Assembly (NCBI RefSeq): GCF_000378105.1
Contig: NZ_KB899255.1
Location: 1 to 64,000, forward strand
Length of the DNA: 64,000 nt
Direction of reading: 5' to 3'
Origin: Rubritalea marina DSM 17716
GTDB taxonomy: Bacteria > Verrucomicrobiota > Verrucomicrobiia > Verrucomicrobiales > Akkermansiaceae
Positions 26,549 through 35,261 of this stretch are shown one piece after another. A model generated the notes under the pieces. It was not told the origin of the DNA. It ran no database searches and was given only the letters and a program-made list of their open reading frames with translations. The stretch's first letter is position 1; the number at the start of each line of letters is the position of its first letter. A program made the translations under genes and the position numbers.

Positions 26549-29500
26549 TCAGTGGGATAGCGCGATTTTTTCTAGGTAGTCGAGCAAGCTGGCGAACTCG
26601 TGGACTGATGAGGCATTCATGAGGCCTGGGGGCATGAGTGAGTTTGGCAGAGTGCTGCGCTCTTTGATCTGATCTTTGGCGAAGGTGTGCTCTTTGCTAG
26701 TGATGTCTCTGAGGCTGACGGAATCGCTGGATTCATCAGTGACAAAGCCCATGAGTGAGCTGCCATCGTTGAGGGTGATGTAGTTGGTCTTGAACCCCTG
26801 AGCGATGGTTTTATTGGGCTGGATGATGGCTTCTGCCAGTTGCTCGCGGGTGAGGATGCTGGCGATGGACCCTAAGTACGGGCCTTTGGGAGCTTCATCT
26901 GCACGTGAGGTGTGGCAGGAATTGCAGCTTGCTCGGTTGAACACCGCCTCACCCAATGCGATGTTACCTTGTTTGTAGGCTATCGCCTGAGCGATGGCTT
27001 CCTCGGCGCTGATGCTGCCAATTTTGGGTGTTTTATCAGCACCAAGCGGCTGGATGCGGAGGCGGCGCATGGCTCCCTTTGCGGCTCCAGCGATCTGTTG
27101 ATCTGGGTCTTGAGCTGCAAGACGGACACGTTCATTGATGTAGGGAACACGCGCCCAGAAGGCTGCATTGAGGAGGGTGATTTTGTGTGCTTTATTTGGC
27201 CAATATTTGTCGATGAGGTTGCGGCTTTGCACCACGGCCTCGGGGCCGACACCTTTGCCTTCAGCCATTTTCAGCAAGGCTTTAGCAGCCCAGATGCCTT
27301 CATTGGTGTTGGGTTTGTTGATGAATGTGTTTTCAAAGTCTTGGACGAAGTTTTCGAGTTGGTTCCAATTGACGAATGCGTCGCGTATTTTGCTCGTTTC
27401 GATGCTGTTGGGTGCTTGCTGCATGTTGGAGAGTGCGGCGAGCAAGTTCGGGTACACTTCTGGGTCTTTGGTTTTGAAGAGTATTTCGACCGTTGGTTTG
27501 AGGTCGTAGCGCGTGGTTTTAGGGTTTTGCGCAGCCTTGTAGATCATGGGGATTGCCTTTTCGGGGATGTCTTTGGCTTCAGCAAGCTGGTTGATCACTG
27601 TGGGGATGAGTGCTTGGTTTTGCTCTGCGAGCACAAGGATACGATCGAGTGCGGCATCGTTTTTGATGCGATTTTTCCCGATCAGCGCAATCACGTGTGC
27701 GCTCTCGCTGGCGGGGGTGGCATCGTTGTGAATGATTGCGTTGAGGGTCTTGAGGATTGGATCTGATTGCTCCCAAGTTGTGGGCTCGTAGTAGGGGCCA
27801 CGCGTGTCCGGCCGGGTGCCCCAGGAGTCGCCTTTCCAAGTGGCATCTTGGTGGTAAAGGCGCGCTAGCGAGGAGAGGATGCTCTGGCGGATGTTGAGGT
27901 CTTTTTGTTGAGTGAGCATGGCGCTGAGAGCTTCCACATTTTCTTTGGTGTGGATGCGCATGAGTGCCCAGCTGGCGTGGGTGCGGGTGCTGAGGTCTGT
28001 GGAGTTGAGGTGCGCGAGCGCGGCTTCGGAAGCCTGCATTTGTGCGAGTGCACGGTAGGCGGTGTGTGCGATGATGGGGTCGCTGTGGCCGAGCTGCTTG
28101 GCGATCTCTGGGCTCAGGGAGCGTTGCTGCTGGCGGGTGGCAGCGATGATGGCTTCGAGCACATTGCGCGATTGAGCAGAGGAAAACTGCGCCTTGAGGA
28201 AGTCTACAGGTGCGCTACCTGGGAGGCCGGAGGTGATGCGGTCGAGTCCCATGTCGCCCATGGCGCGGGTGATGAAGGGGGTGAGTGGGTCCTCGGGGGA
28301 GGCTAGACCGATGACGGTATCGATGACGGATTGGCTGTTCTTGCTATCAATCCCGTGTTGGGTGATGGCGTAGAGTGCGAGGACGCGGTGGCCGAGCTCG
28401 AGGCTCTGGTCTTGGCACAGTTGTGTCAGCGCGGCGGTGGTTGCAGGCTGCATCTTGCGGCTGACGAGGTGACGCTGAGCGGTCAAGCGGCGGGTGTGGC
28501 TGGGAGAAGATTTGATCAGTTCTACCAAGGCGAGGTCATCGAGCTCGGCGAAATTAGGTAGTGGTTCGGGAGTGAATCCAGTCGGAACGACCTTGGCGAT
28601 GTAGCCATGGTTGACACCTTTGTAGCCGTAGGAGGCAGGGCCTTTCCACGAGGCTTGATAAATGCCGCTGAGGCCATCGATAGTCGCCTCGGTGGGGCGG
28701 GTCATTTTGATGAAGATCTCAGGATCTTTTGCTTCTTTGAATGTGGCACCTTGCGCTTCGACGGTGTGTTTGAACGAGCCTTGGCGTCCCCAGTCGAGTG
28801 TGTATGGGAATTTGTTCCAAGCTGCTGGCACTCCGGGTTCATCGAGATAAAACGCACCGACGCCGGAACCGCCACCGTAGTCAGCGAGTGGGGCGACGAT
28901 TTCGTCGGGGAAGTTGATGTAGTGGCGTGGGTAGCCGTGGTCTTCCAATCCTGTGTGGTGGTGGAAGCGCACGTTCCAGCCGCCGCCGTCGTTGGTGTTG
29001 TCGCGTGAGAAGAGGTCGAGCGTTGGAGTGATGGCCACACCGTAGATGTTGCGTGTGTTGTAGGAGAAGACCTCGATACCGGATCCATCTGGGCGAAAGC
29101 GTACCACGCCGCCGCCACGCAGTTGGATCTTTCTGCCATCGGTGCCGCTAGCTTCCATGAAGCCGAAGTCGCCGACGGAGATGTAAATCCAGCCATCGGC
29201 ACCGATGTCTAGGCCATTGGTCGTGTGATCTGCCGATCGGTCTTTGAAGCCGAAGGCAATGTTGGAAATGAGTCGTTTGGATTCGTCTGCCACGCCATCG
29301 CCAGTGGTGTCCTTGTAGGCAGTGATGTGTGGCGGGTGGAGGACATAGAGGGTGTCGAGGTCCCAGAGAACGCCGCGGGGTGAGTCGATGTTGTCGACAA
29401 ATTTGGTGACTTTGTCGGCGCGGCCGTCCTGATCTTCGTCGACGAGTTTGATGATTCTGCCGCGTTCTGCGTCTCGGCCGATTGAGGCGTTGCCGTCTGA

Positions 29501-29770
29501 AGAGACGTAGAGGTCACCCTCTGGGCTCGCAGAAATGTAGGCTGGGTAGTTGGCCATTTGCCAGGGTGAGAATAAGGTGGGGGTGAATCCTTCCGGGACG
29601 CTGATGTCTTTGAGTAGTTCGGTCTCATCCGCTGGACTTAGGCGGTGTGGCTCTGGGTCGATGTTGCCACTTTTTTTGTAGGGATCTTCATCTGCAAATA
29701 GAGAAGATACAGCCAGTCCGGTAAAGAAGAGGCTAGCGAGCGGTGTGTACTTGTGGTGATTTGTAGCCAT
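26549..29770 (-). CDS. PVC-type haem-binding protein (beta-propeller, HEAT repeats, CxxCH)
   Basis: The 1073-residue exported protein has a signal peptide (residues 1-26). A propeller of the PVC membrane-bound dehydrogenase/DUF7133 type follows (about 45-400: YISASPEGDLYVSSDG, GLDIGADGWIYISVGDFGF, VVRFRPDGSGIEVFSYNTRNIYG). A long HEAT-like helical region spans about 420-900. A C-terminal cytochrome c domain has Cys949-Asn-Ser-Cys-His953 and a distal Met in SLMPPGLM. Such proteins are restricted mainly to Planctomycetes and Verrucomicrobia and are thought to oxidise sugars in the periplasm. The substrate is unknown. The sulfatase downstream suggests glycan use. Confidence 0.9.
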   Translation of the reverse strand: MATNHHKYTPLASLFFTGLAVSSLFADEDPYKKSGNIDPEPHRLSPADETELLKDISVPEGFTPTLFSPWQMANYPAYISASPEGDLYVSSDGNASIGRDAERGRIIKLVDEDQDGRADKVTKFVDNIDSPRGVLWDLDTLYVLHPPHITAYKDTTGDGVADESKRLISNIAFGFKDRSADHTTNGLDIGADGWIYISVGDFGFMEASGTDGRKIQLRGGGVVRFRPDGSGIEVFSYNTRNIYGVAITPTLDLFSRDNTNDGGGWNVRFHHHTGLEDHGYPRHYINFPDEIVAPLADYGGGSGVGAFYLDEPGVPAAWNKFPYTLDWGRQGSFKHTVEAQGATFKEAKDPEIFIKMTRPTEATIDGLSGIYQASWKGPASYGYKGVNHGYIAKVVPTGFTPEPLPNFAELDDLALVELIKSSPSHTRRLTAQRHLVSRKMQPATTAALTQLCQDQSLELGHRVLALYAITQHGIDSKNSQSVIDTVIGLASPEDPLTPFITRAMGDMGLDRITSGLPGSAPVDFLKAQFSSAQSRNVLEAIIAATRQQQRSLSPEIAKQLGHSDPIIAHTAYRALAQMQASEAALAHLNSTDLSTRTHASWALMRIHTKENVEALSAMLTQQKDLNIRQSILSSLARLYHQDATWKGDSWGTRPDTRGPYYEPTTWEQSDPILKTLNAIIHNDATPASESAHVIALIGKNRIKNDAALDRILVLAEQNQALIPTVINQLAEAKDIPEKAIPMIYKAAQNPKTTRYDLKPTVEILFKTKDPEVYPNLLAALSNMQQAPNSIETSKIRDAFVNWNQLENFVQDFENTFINKPNTNEGIWAAKALLKMAEGKGVGPEAVVQSRNLIDKYWPNKAHKITLLNAAFWARVPYINERVRLAAQDPDQQIAGAAKGAMRRLRIQPLGADKTPKIGSISAEEAIAQAIAYKQGNIALGEAVFNRASCNSCHTSRADEAPKGPYLGSIASILTREQLAEAIIQPNKTIAQGFKTNYITLNDGSSLMGFVTDESSDSVSLRDITSKEHTFAKDQIKERSTLPNSLMPPGLMNASSVHEFASLLDYLEKIALSH

Positions 29771-29929
29771 AGAGTCTTATTGATACGTGAAATTAGTGTA
29801 AGCTTTTCAGATTTATCCTAATTTTTGAGGATGAGGGGCTGAATAAAGTTGGACAAGGCAATAAAAAATGTGAATTTTCACCCTAACCACTAACCCACTC
29901 GCCGTATTTACAAGAAGAGCTTCAGTTTA

Positions 29930-31570
29930 TTGTTGGCATTGCGCTATCTCAACCCTTTGCGCACGCATGTCTCAGTCATTACCCTCATCTCTTTGGTGGG
30001 GGTGGCACTGGGGGTGATGGTGTTGGTGGTGGTGATGTCGGTGATGGCCGGCTTTGAGTCGATGGTGAAGGAGCGGGTGCTGGGCGAATCGCCGCACATC
30101 ACGATGCTGCGCACCGATGTGTGGAATCTGCCTGAAGAGGATGGTGAGGTGCTCTCAGCTGAGTCGCAGTGGCGCGCGTTAAAGGATGAGGTGGAGGAAC
30201 TCCCCAGCGTGGTGAGTGCCTACCCTTTGGTTAGAGATTTTGTGATCGTCGATATGTATGGTCGCGTGGTTCCGGTATTGATGCGCGGCATTGATACCGA
30301 GGATCCAGCGACCATGGAGGGTCTGAAAGAACTGGAGGTGGCTGGTGATGTGGGGATCGGGATGAGCTACGTGGCTGACCAAGGTGCCGCGTCGAGCACG
30401 AGTGAGGTGGCGGTGATTTCTTCGATTTTTGCCGAGGAGAACCAGCTGCGCGTGGGCGATGTGCTTGAAGTGGTTTCCAACCGCAACATCAAGCAATTGA
30501 AGCCGTTGCTCGACCGCAAAGGCACCCCAACGGTGTATGAGGCGAACCGCGAAAGTTTTGAACAGGTGCTGCAGCATGCCCCTGGGGTTTGGACGGCTGA
30601 GGGTGAGCGTGAAAAGATGCTCTACAATGAGGTGCTGGCCGTGCGCAATTTCCTCGAGTCCTTGATGGTGGGGAATATCCGTGCCGGTGAGCGCCGGGCG
30701 CTTGAGGCGCTGGTGGAGTCGACGATGACAGAAGAATTTGATGAGGATTATAACTATTATGCTCAGGGATCTTTGCAGGAATTTTTAGATGGTATTGCGG
30801 CGATGAAGGCGCTGGATGCAGCAGCCTTGGATCGCGAAGAGGAATTGCAGCTCAACGAGCTAGCGCTGCCCAAGGCTGTGTTGATTCAGGGGATTTACCG
30901 CGCGGATCGTTTTGCGCCAGGGTCACCACTTCTGGTGCCCTTGCACCTTGCGCAGGAATTGGCTGGTGTCGGTACGACGGGAGCGGTGAATGGTGTGGCT
31001 TTACGTCTCAAAGATCCCTATCAAGCTGCAGAAGTGATGATCGATGAAGTGCTGGAGATGGAAGCTCCGGGGTGGACTCCGGTGACTTGGATGGAGCAAT
31101 ATGAACAACAATTTGCGCTGATCAGCATGCAGAAGTTGATGATGACCTTGGCTTTATCCTTCATTGTCTTGATTGCGGTGTTTTCGATTGGTGCGGTGAT
31201 GTTCACCGTGACGATCCAGAAGAAGCGTGAGATTGGTGTGATGAAGGCGCTCGGGGCTACGCCACAGCAAGTGACCAATGTGTTTGCGCTGCAGGGGGTG
31301 ATTGTCGGGCTCTTGGGCGCGCTTATCGGCTCGTTGCTCAGCCTGTTGGTTCTGCACAACCTGGAGGGGATTCAAGATGCTTTCAGGGCCTTTGGTTTTG
31401 ATCCTTTCTCACGCTCGTTCTACGGAATGGACGCGTTGCCATATGAGATCCATTACGGTGAGATGGCGGTGATAGGAGTGTCAGCATTTGTGCTTTGCTC
31501 CCTGGCGGCATACCTGCCAGCATGGAAAGCAGCAAGGGCGGACGCAGCGCGATCGTTGAGGAATTTATAG
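29930..31570 (+). CDS. LolC/LolE-like ABC permease
   Basis: The 546-residue inner-membrane protein has the MacB/FtsX layout. TM1 is near residues 15-40 (VITLISLVGVALGVMVLVVVMSVMAGFE), followed by a large periplasmic domain. TM2 lies near 404-428, then the KKREIGVMKALGATPQQV cytosolic signature, with TM3 and TM4 towards the C-terminus. The periplasmic part is well over 100 residues longer than in LolC. The start is a TTG; upstream in-frame codons (YKKSFSLL) still look LolC-like, so a non-standard start near 29906 is possible. No partner ATPase (LolD) is in the window. A role in lipoprotein release is inferred. Confidence 0.82.
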   Translation: MLALRYLNPLRTHVSVITLISLVGVALGVMVLVVVMSVMAGFESMVKERVLGESPHITMLRTDVWNLPEEDGEVLSAESQWRALKDEVEELPSVVSAYPLVRDFVIVDMYGRVVPVLMRGIDTEDPATMEGLKELEVAGDVGIGMSYVADQGAASSTSEVAVISSIFAEENQLRVGDVLEVVSNRNIKQLKPLLDRKGTPTVYEANRESFEQVLQHAPGVWTAEGEREKMLYNEVLAVRNFLESLMVGNIRAGERRALEALVESTMTEEFDEDYNYYAQGSLQEFLDGIAAMKALDAAALDREEELQLNELALPKAVLIQGIYRADRFAPGSPLLVPLHLAQELAGVGTTGAVNGVALRLKDPYQAAEVMIDEVLEMEAPGWTPVTWMEQYEQQFALISMQKLMMTLALSFIVLIAVFSIGAVMFTVTIQKKREIGVMKALGATPQQVTNVFALQGVIVGLLGALIGSLLSLLVLHNLEGIQDAFRAFGFDPFSRSFYGMDALPYEIHYGEMAVIGVSAFVLCSLAAYLPAWKAARADAARSLRNL

Positions 31571-31573
31571 GAT

Positions 31574-32401
31574 ATGAAGTTTTGGTTGATTGAGAACGGT
31601 GAGAAGAGCGGGCCACACGAAAGCTTTGCGGTGCGTGAGCGCATTGAGCAAGGTGAGTTGAAGGCTGAGGATTTATGTTGGCACCAGAATGCGACGAGCT
31701 GGATGCCTCTCAAGGAGGTGGAGACATTTGAGTCATACTTCCGTGAGGAAGTAGCCGAAGAAGAGGATCAACCGCCAATGATTCCTGAGTCTGCGAAATT
31801 GCAGGCTGAGCAAATCCGTAGTGAAGTGGAACGTCAGAAGGCGAAGGCGCCTGCATTGCACATGGTGCGTCGTTACTTCGCGCGTGCTCATGATCTGACG
31901 CTGTACATGGCGTTTATTTTCATCGTATTTCAGGAAAAGACGCTCGATACCTTGCTGGGGGAATCGATCTGGCCATACTTGGGGATGGGGCTCGCTTATG
32001 TGATTTTGGATGGCATGATGACGCATTTTTGGGGGGCATCGCCGGGGAAATGGTTGCTGGGCTTGAGGGTGACCAATAGCAGCGGGCAATGCATACCACT
32101 CACGCCATCATTGGTGCGCTCGATGCGGGTGTGGATCCTGGGCTTTGGGATGTGGGCGATGTGGCTTTTGGCGTTGCCATTGTCTTGGTTTTTAGCGCGT
32201 CGGTTTGGTTATTTTTTATGGGATTTACCGCAGCGCTACCGTGTGGTGGTGAAGCCATTTTCAGGTCTCAATGTTGTGGGCTACATGGTGAGTTTGTTCA
32301 TCATCTCAGCGGCGATGAATGCGTTTATCGATCCGGCGGTGATCGAGCGCATGCACGAGCAATCGGGCTTCAATGAGATGCTGGAAAAGCTCGATCAGTG
32401 A
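31574..32401 (+). CDS. GYF_2 domain plus RDD membrane protein
   Basis: The 275-residue protein begins with a GYF_2 (DUF4339) domain (residues 1-50: MKFWLIENGEKSGPHESFAVRERIEQGEL, then LCWHQNATSWMPL). A charged linker follows, then an RDD-type membrane domain of about four segments (YMAFIFIVF, LGMGLAYVILDGMMTHFWG, the conserved SPGKWLLGLRV, and others to residue 250). It starts 3 bases after the LolC-like stop, so the two are cotranscribed. Function unknown; GYF_2 may bind a proline-rich partner. Confidence 0.8.
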   Translation: MKFWLIENGEKSGPHESFAVRERIEQGELKAEDLCWHQNATSWMPLKEVETFESYFREEVAEEEDQPPMIPESAKLQAEQIRSEVERQKAKAPALHMVRRYFARAHDLTLYMAFIFIVFQEKTLDTLLGESIWPYLGMGLAYVILDGMMTHFWGASPGKWLLGLRVTNSSGQCIPLTPSLVRSMRVWILGFGMWAMWLLALPLSWFLARRFGYFLWDLPQRYRVVVKPFSGLNVVGYMVSLFIISAAMNAFIDPAVIERMHEQSGFNEMLEKLDQ

Positions 32402-32414
32402 GCTTGTTTGTTGC

Positions 32415-33026
32415 CTATTGGATCTGGAGCTTTTGGAAGTGCTTCGGTTGGTGAAAGTCTGGTGTGTCACCAGGGAGTGGTGTTGCTGTTGCCAATTGCT
32501 GGTCTGGGCTAGAGGTGATGGAGCAGACACAAGCATGGGCGTTTTCCGGAAAGCCAAGTGTCGCTTTCAGCTCGGCGAGTGGGATGGCCATGGCGGCAGC
32601 CCAGCCGCTATTTGGGATTTCTTTGTGGTAGGTTTGGATGCCGGGGATCGGGGTGTCGCAGCGGCCGTTGAGCTGCCGAGCTGAGGCAAATTCTGCCGAC
32701 CACCATGCTCCATTGGCGGCGAGGTTGAGTTCGAGGTAGGCATTGCGCTCAGGGTTCGACAAGAACAGCTCAGCGAGGTCGTACTTCCAGAGTTCGGGTG
32801 TGAATGTTGATTCTACCGCGTCGGGATGTGTGTATGGGGCACTCTGGTGGATTGCGGCAAACCAGAGATGGCTGTTATCGATGCAAAGCTTGTAATGCAA
32901 TGGTCTAGAGATTGGAGCGCCATGCCAATCATGCTGGAGTGGCTCGAGTTTGTCCCATGATAATGAAGCCCAATCGAGTGGGCGTCGGCTGATGTGCACG
33001 CGCATGACATATGCTGGCCACTGCAT
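32415..33026 (-). CDS. CBM9-like carbohydrate-binding protein
   Basis: About 203 residues from the ATG at 33026. It resembles the family-9 carbohydrate-binding/DOMON-like domain: RPLDWASLSWDKLEPL, LHYKLCIDNSHLWFAAIHQS, LWKYDLAELFLSNPERNAYLELNLAANGAWWSAEF and WAAAMAIPLAELKATLG. No signal peptide is evident with this start. An earlier ATG at 33089 would make the gene overlap the start of the divergent gene by 6 bases, so 33026 is preferred. It may be a sensor or an accessory to glycan use. Confidence 0.65.
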   Translation of the reverse strand: MQWPAYVMRVHISRRPLDWASLSWDKLEPLQHDWHGAPISRPLHYKLCIDNSHLWFAAIHQSAPYTHPDAVESTFTPELWKYDLAELFLSNPERNAYLELNLAANGAWWSAEFASARQLNGRCDTPIPGIQTYHKEIPNSGWAAAMAIPLAELKATLGFPENAHACVCSITSSPDQQLATATPLPGDTPDFHQPKHFQKLQIQ

Positions 33027-33083
33027 GGGTAGCCTGTCTAGTAGATTGACAATGTCTGCTAGATTTTCCAAGTTAGCGCCCTG

Positions 33084-34253
33084 ATGCATGGCACGTTTAA
33101 ATCATTGTTCTTGATCGCTCTGAGTCTAGCTTTTGTGTGCGAGCTGAGCGCGCGCACATGGACTAACCGGAAAGGGAAGTTGATTGAGGCGGAGATGCTT
33201 GGCGTCGAGGGGGATAAGGTGAAGTTGTTGATGAAGGGCAAGACGTTTAAGGTGCCGATCAAGAGTCTTTCCCCGGAAGATCAATCCTTTATTGATAGCT
33301 GGGAGCCGGAGGAGGAGGCTCAGTCATCCGGAGCGGCTGAGGTCGAAGCTTCATTTGCTCAAACTTGGCCGAAGTTGGTGACCTTAGATTTGGAGGTGGT
33401 GATTGAGGAAAAGGTGCAGGATGATGGTAGCTACATTTACACCAGCCCGAACTATGCATTCTATGCCAATACCAAGTTAGGAAAATCTGTGGTGAAGCGC
33501 TTCGCTGTGTTGTTTGAAGCAACGCGCCAGTATGTGCAGCGCTTGCCGCTTGCTAGCATGAAGGCAAGCAAGCAAGGAGAGAAGTACAAGATCTATCTTT
33601 TCGACACTGAGAGCGATTATTTTAAAGCTGGTGGGCCGCAGGGATCTGCTGGCGTCTACATCGGTAGTAAGGGGATCATTTTGGTGCAATGTGAGAGCCT
33701 CGGGCTGGTGCGCAGGAGCAATAGCTGGGCGGTCGATTATGGCCGTACTAACAAGACCTTGCCGCACGAGATCACCCACCAGTTGATGGATGAAGAGTAC
33801 TACGCAAAAGGTTCTATGGGCTGGTTCACTGAAGGGATTGCCGAGTATGTGGCAGTCACGCCGTATCGTAGTGGCAAGTTTGTGGTGTCGCGACAACAGC
33901 GCAACATCGAGCAGTACGTTACCTCGTTTTCCAAGCAAGACAATCGTGGTAGGAATATTGGGACCGACATCCTGATGCCTGATCTGTTGGAGTATATGAT
34001 GTTGCCCTACGAAGATTTTGTGAGTACCCCGCAGAAGAACTATGGAGTGGCCGCTTTGTTGGTGACGTATTTTTGCCACTTCGATGGCGAGGGTGATGCC
34101 GCTAACCTTAAGAACTTTCTCCGTGCCTTGAAAGCAGGGAAGACCGGAGAGGATGCGATTCAAGCCTTGTTAGCAGGTCGCAGCATGGATGCGTTAGAAG
34201 CGGATATCCTACGCGAGTGGAAGAAGCGAGGTGTTACCATCCGCTTCCAGTAA
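33084..34253 (+). CDS. SHD1 domain plus zinc-metallopeptidase-like protein (DUF1570-like)
   Basis: The 389-residue exported protein has a signal peptide (residues 1-23). Next is a domain of the SLA1-homology-1 type (about 24-72: RTWTNRKGKLIEAEMLGVEGDKVKLLMKGKT, then IKSLSPEDQSFI), common in PVC bacteria. The C-terminal half contains His228-Glu229-Ile-Thr-His232 and a downstream WFTEGIAEYVA supplying Glu250 or Glu254, the gluzincin arrangement. A DUF1570-like call fits best. Substrate unknown; it is probably periplasmic or surface-located. Confidence 0.75.
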   Translation: MHGTFKSLFLIALSLAFVCELSARTWTNRKGKLIEAEMLGVEGDKVKLLMKGKTFKVPIKSLSPEDQSFIDSWEPEEEAQSSGAAEVEASFAQTWPKLVTLDLEVVIEEKVQDDGSYIYTSPNYAFYANTKLGKSVVKRFAVLFEATRQYVQRLPLASMKASKQGEKYKIYLFDTESDYFKAGGPQGSAGVYIGSKGIILVQCESLGLVRRSNSWAVDYGRTNKTLPHEITHQLMDEEYYAKGSMGWFTEGIAEYVAVTPYRSGKFVVSRQQRNIEQYVTSFSKQDNRGRNIGTDILMPDLLEYMMLPYEDFVSTPQKNYGVAALLVTYFCHFDGEGDAANLKNFLRALKAGKTGEDAIQALLAGRSMDALEADILREWKKRGVTIRFQ

Positions 34254-34274
34254 GGCCGATCGCCCGGAGGAGGA

Positions 34275-35261
34275 CTAGCCGATCGTCCAATCGATGAGAA
34301 TCTTGCCGTCGCGTTGGTTTTCTTGTGCGCGTTTGAGCGCATCGAAGTGGTCTTGAGGGGCATAGCACTTTTCAATTTTCTGGTTCAGCTTTCCGTCTAG
34401 CACCATAGTTGCTAGATTTTGATAGACTGCGGCTATTTCATCACGTTTGGCACTACCCAGCCACTTGGTGATCCACAATCCGTAGAGCTGAATGCCTTTA
34501 AAGATGAGGAATTTGTTGGGGACCTTGAGGCTACGCATGCTCATGGCACCGAAGGTGACCTGTCCTCCGAATTCGCCTAATGCATCCATTTGGCGCAGAG
34601 CGCTATCGCCACCCACCGCATTGGAGGCGAGCACTGGGGCTGCGTCGCCACAGATTCCTCGGACCTTGCTGACAAGCTCAGTATCATCGAGCAGGACATG
34701 CTTTGCTCCGAGAGCTTCTAGGTCCGGGATCAACTCCTCGCGACGCACGGTATTGATGGTATGGATGCCGAGCTCATTAGCAATTTGGATGAGGCATTGG
34801 CCGACACCGGAATTGGCGGCGTTTTGGATGACCCAATCACCGGGCTGGACTTGTTTGAACTGGTGCAGGACCTGCCAGGCTGTGGCAGGGTTGACCTTGA
34901 GCATGGCCGCCTGGCGGTAATCGATTTCCTTTGGGATTTTCAGTACTTGAGCCTCTTGGCAGACGAGGTGGCTGCGCCAGGTGCCGACGCGCTGGATGAA
35001 GATGACCTTGTCGCCTTCCGCGAACTTGGGATTGTTTGATTGAAGAACCTCGGCACAACCTTCGATGCCGGGAGTCGCTGGTAGCTCAGGTTTGACCCCA
35101 TAGGTGCCCTGCGCGAAGTTGATATCGGCAGGGTTGATCGGTGTGGCCAACATACGCACGAGGATGTCGTCCTGGCCGAGGGTGGGCACTTCGAGTGCCT
35201 CGAGATGGCAGACATCTTCTGGCTGGCCAAAGGTATGGAGTTGGAGGGTGTTGCTGATCAT
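34275..35261 (-). CDS. MECR/Etr1-like zinc-independent enoyl reductase (MDR family)
   Basis: The 328-residue member of the medium-chain reductase superfamily has PINPADINFAQGTYG, PGIEGCAEV and a Rossmann segment QNAANSGVGQCLIQIANELGIHTINTVRREE. No catalytic zinc ligands are evident. The pattern matches trans-2-enoyl thioester reductases of fatty-acid synthesis and related quinone reductases, so an NADPH-dependent enoyl reduction is likely. The start codon overlaps the stop of the glutamate dehydrogenase gene (ATGA), so the two are translationally coupled. Confidence 0.78.
   Translation of the reverse strand: MISNTLQLHTFGQPEDVCHLEALEVPTLGQDDILVRMLATPINPADINFAQGTYGVKPELPATPGIEGCAEVLQSNNPKFAEGDKVIFIQRVGTWRSHLVCQEAQVLKIPKEIDYRQAAMLKVNPATAWQVLHQFKQVQPGDWVIQNAANSGVGQCLIQIANELGIHTINTVRREELIPDLEALGAKHVLLDDTELVSKVRGICGDAAPVLASNAVGGDSALRQMDALGEFGGQVTFGAMSMRSLKVPNKFLIFKGIQLYGLWITKWLGSAKRDEIAAVYQNLATMVLDGKLNQKIEKCYAPQDHFDALKRAQENQRDGKILIDWTIG

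Noticed and set aside
26912-27766. 284-codon plus-strand open frame inside the cytochrome fusion gene
   Set aside because: It is antisense to the HEAT-repeat region, is Cys/Phe/Val-rich with no family signature, and the minus-strand gene is clearly real.
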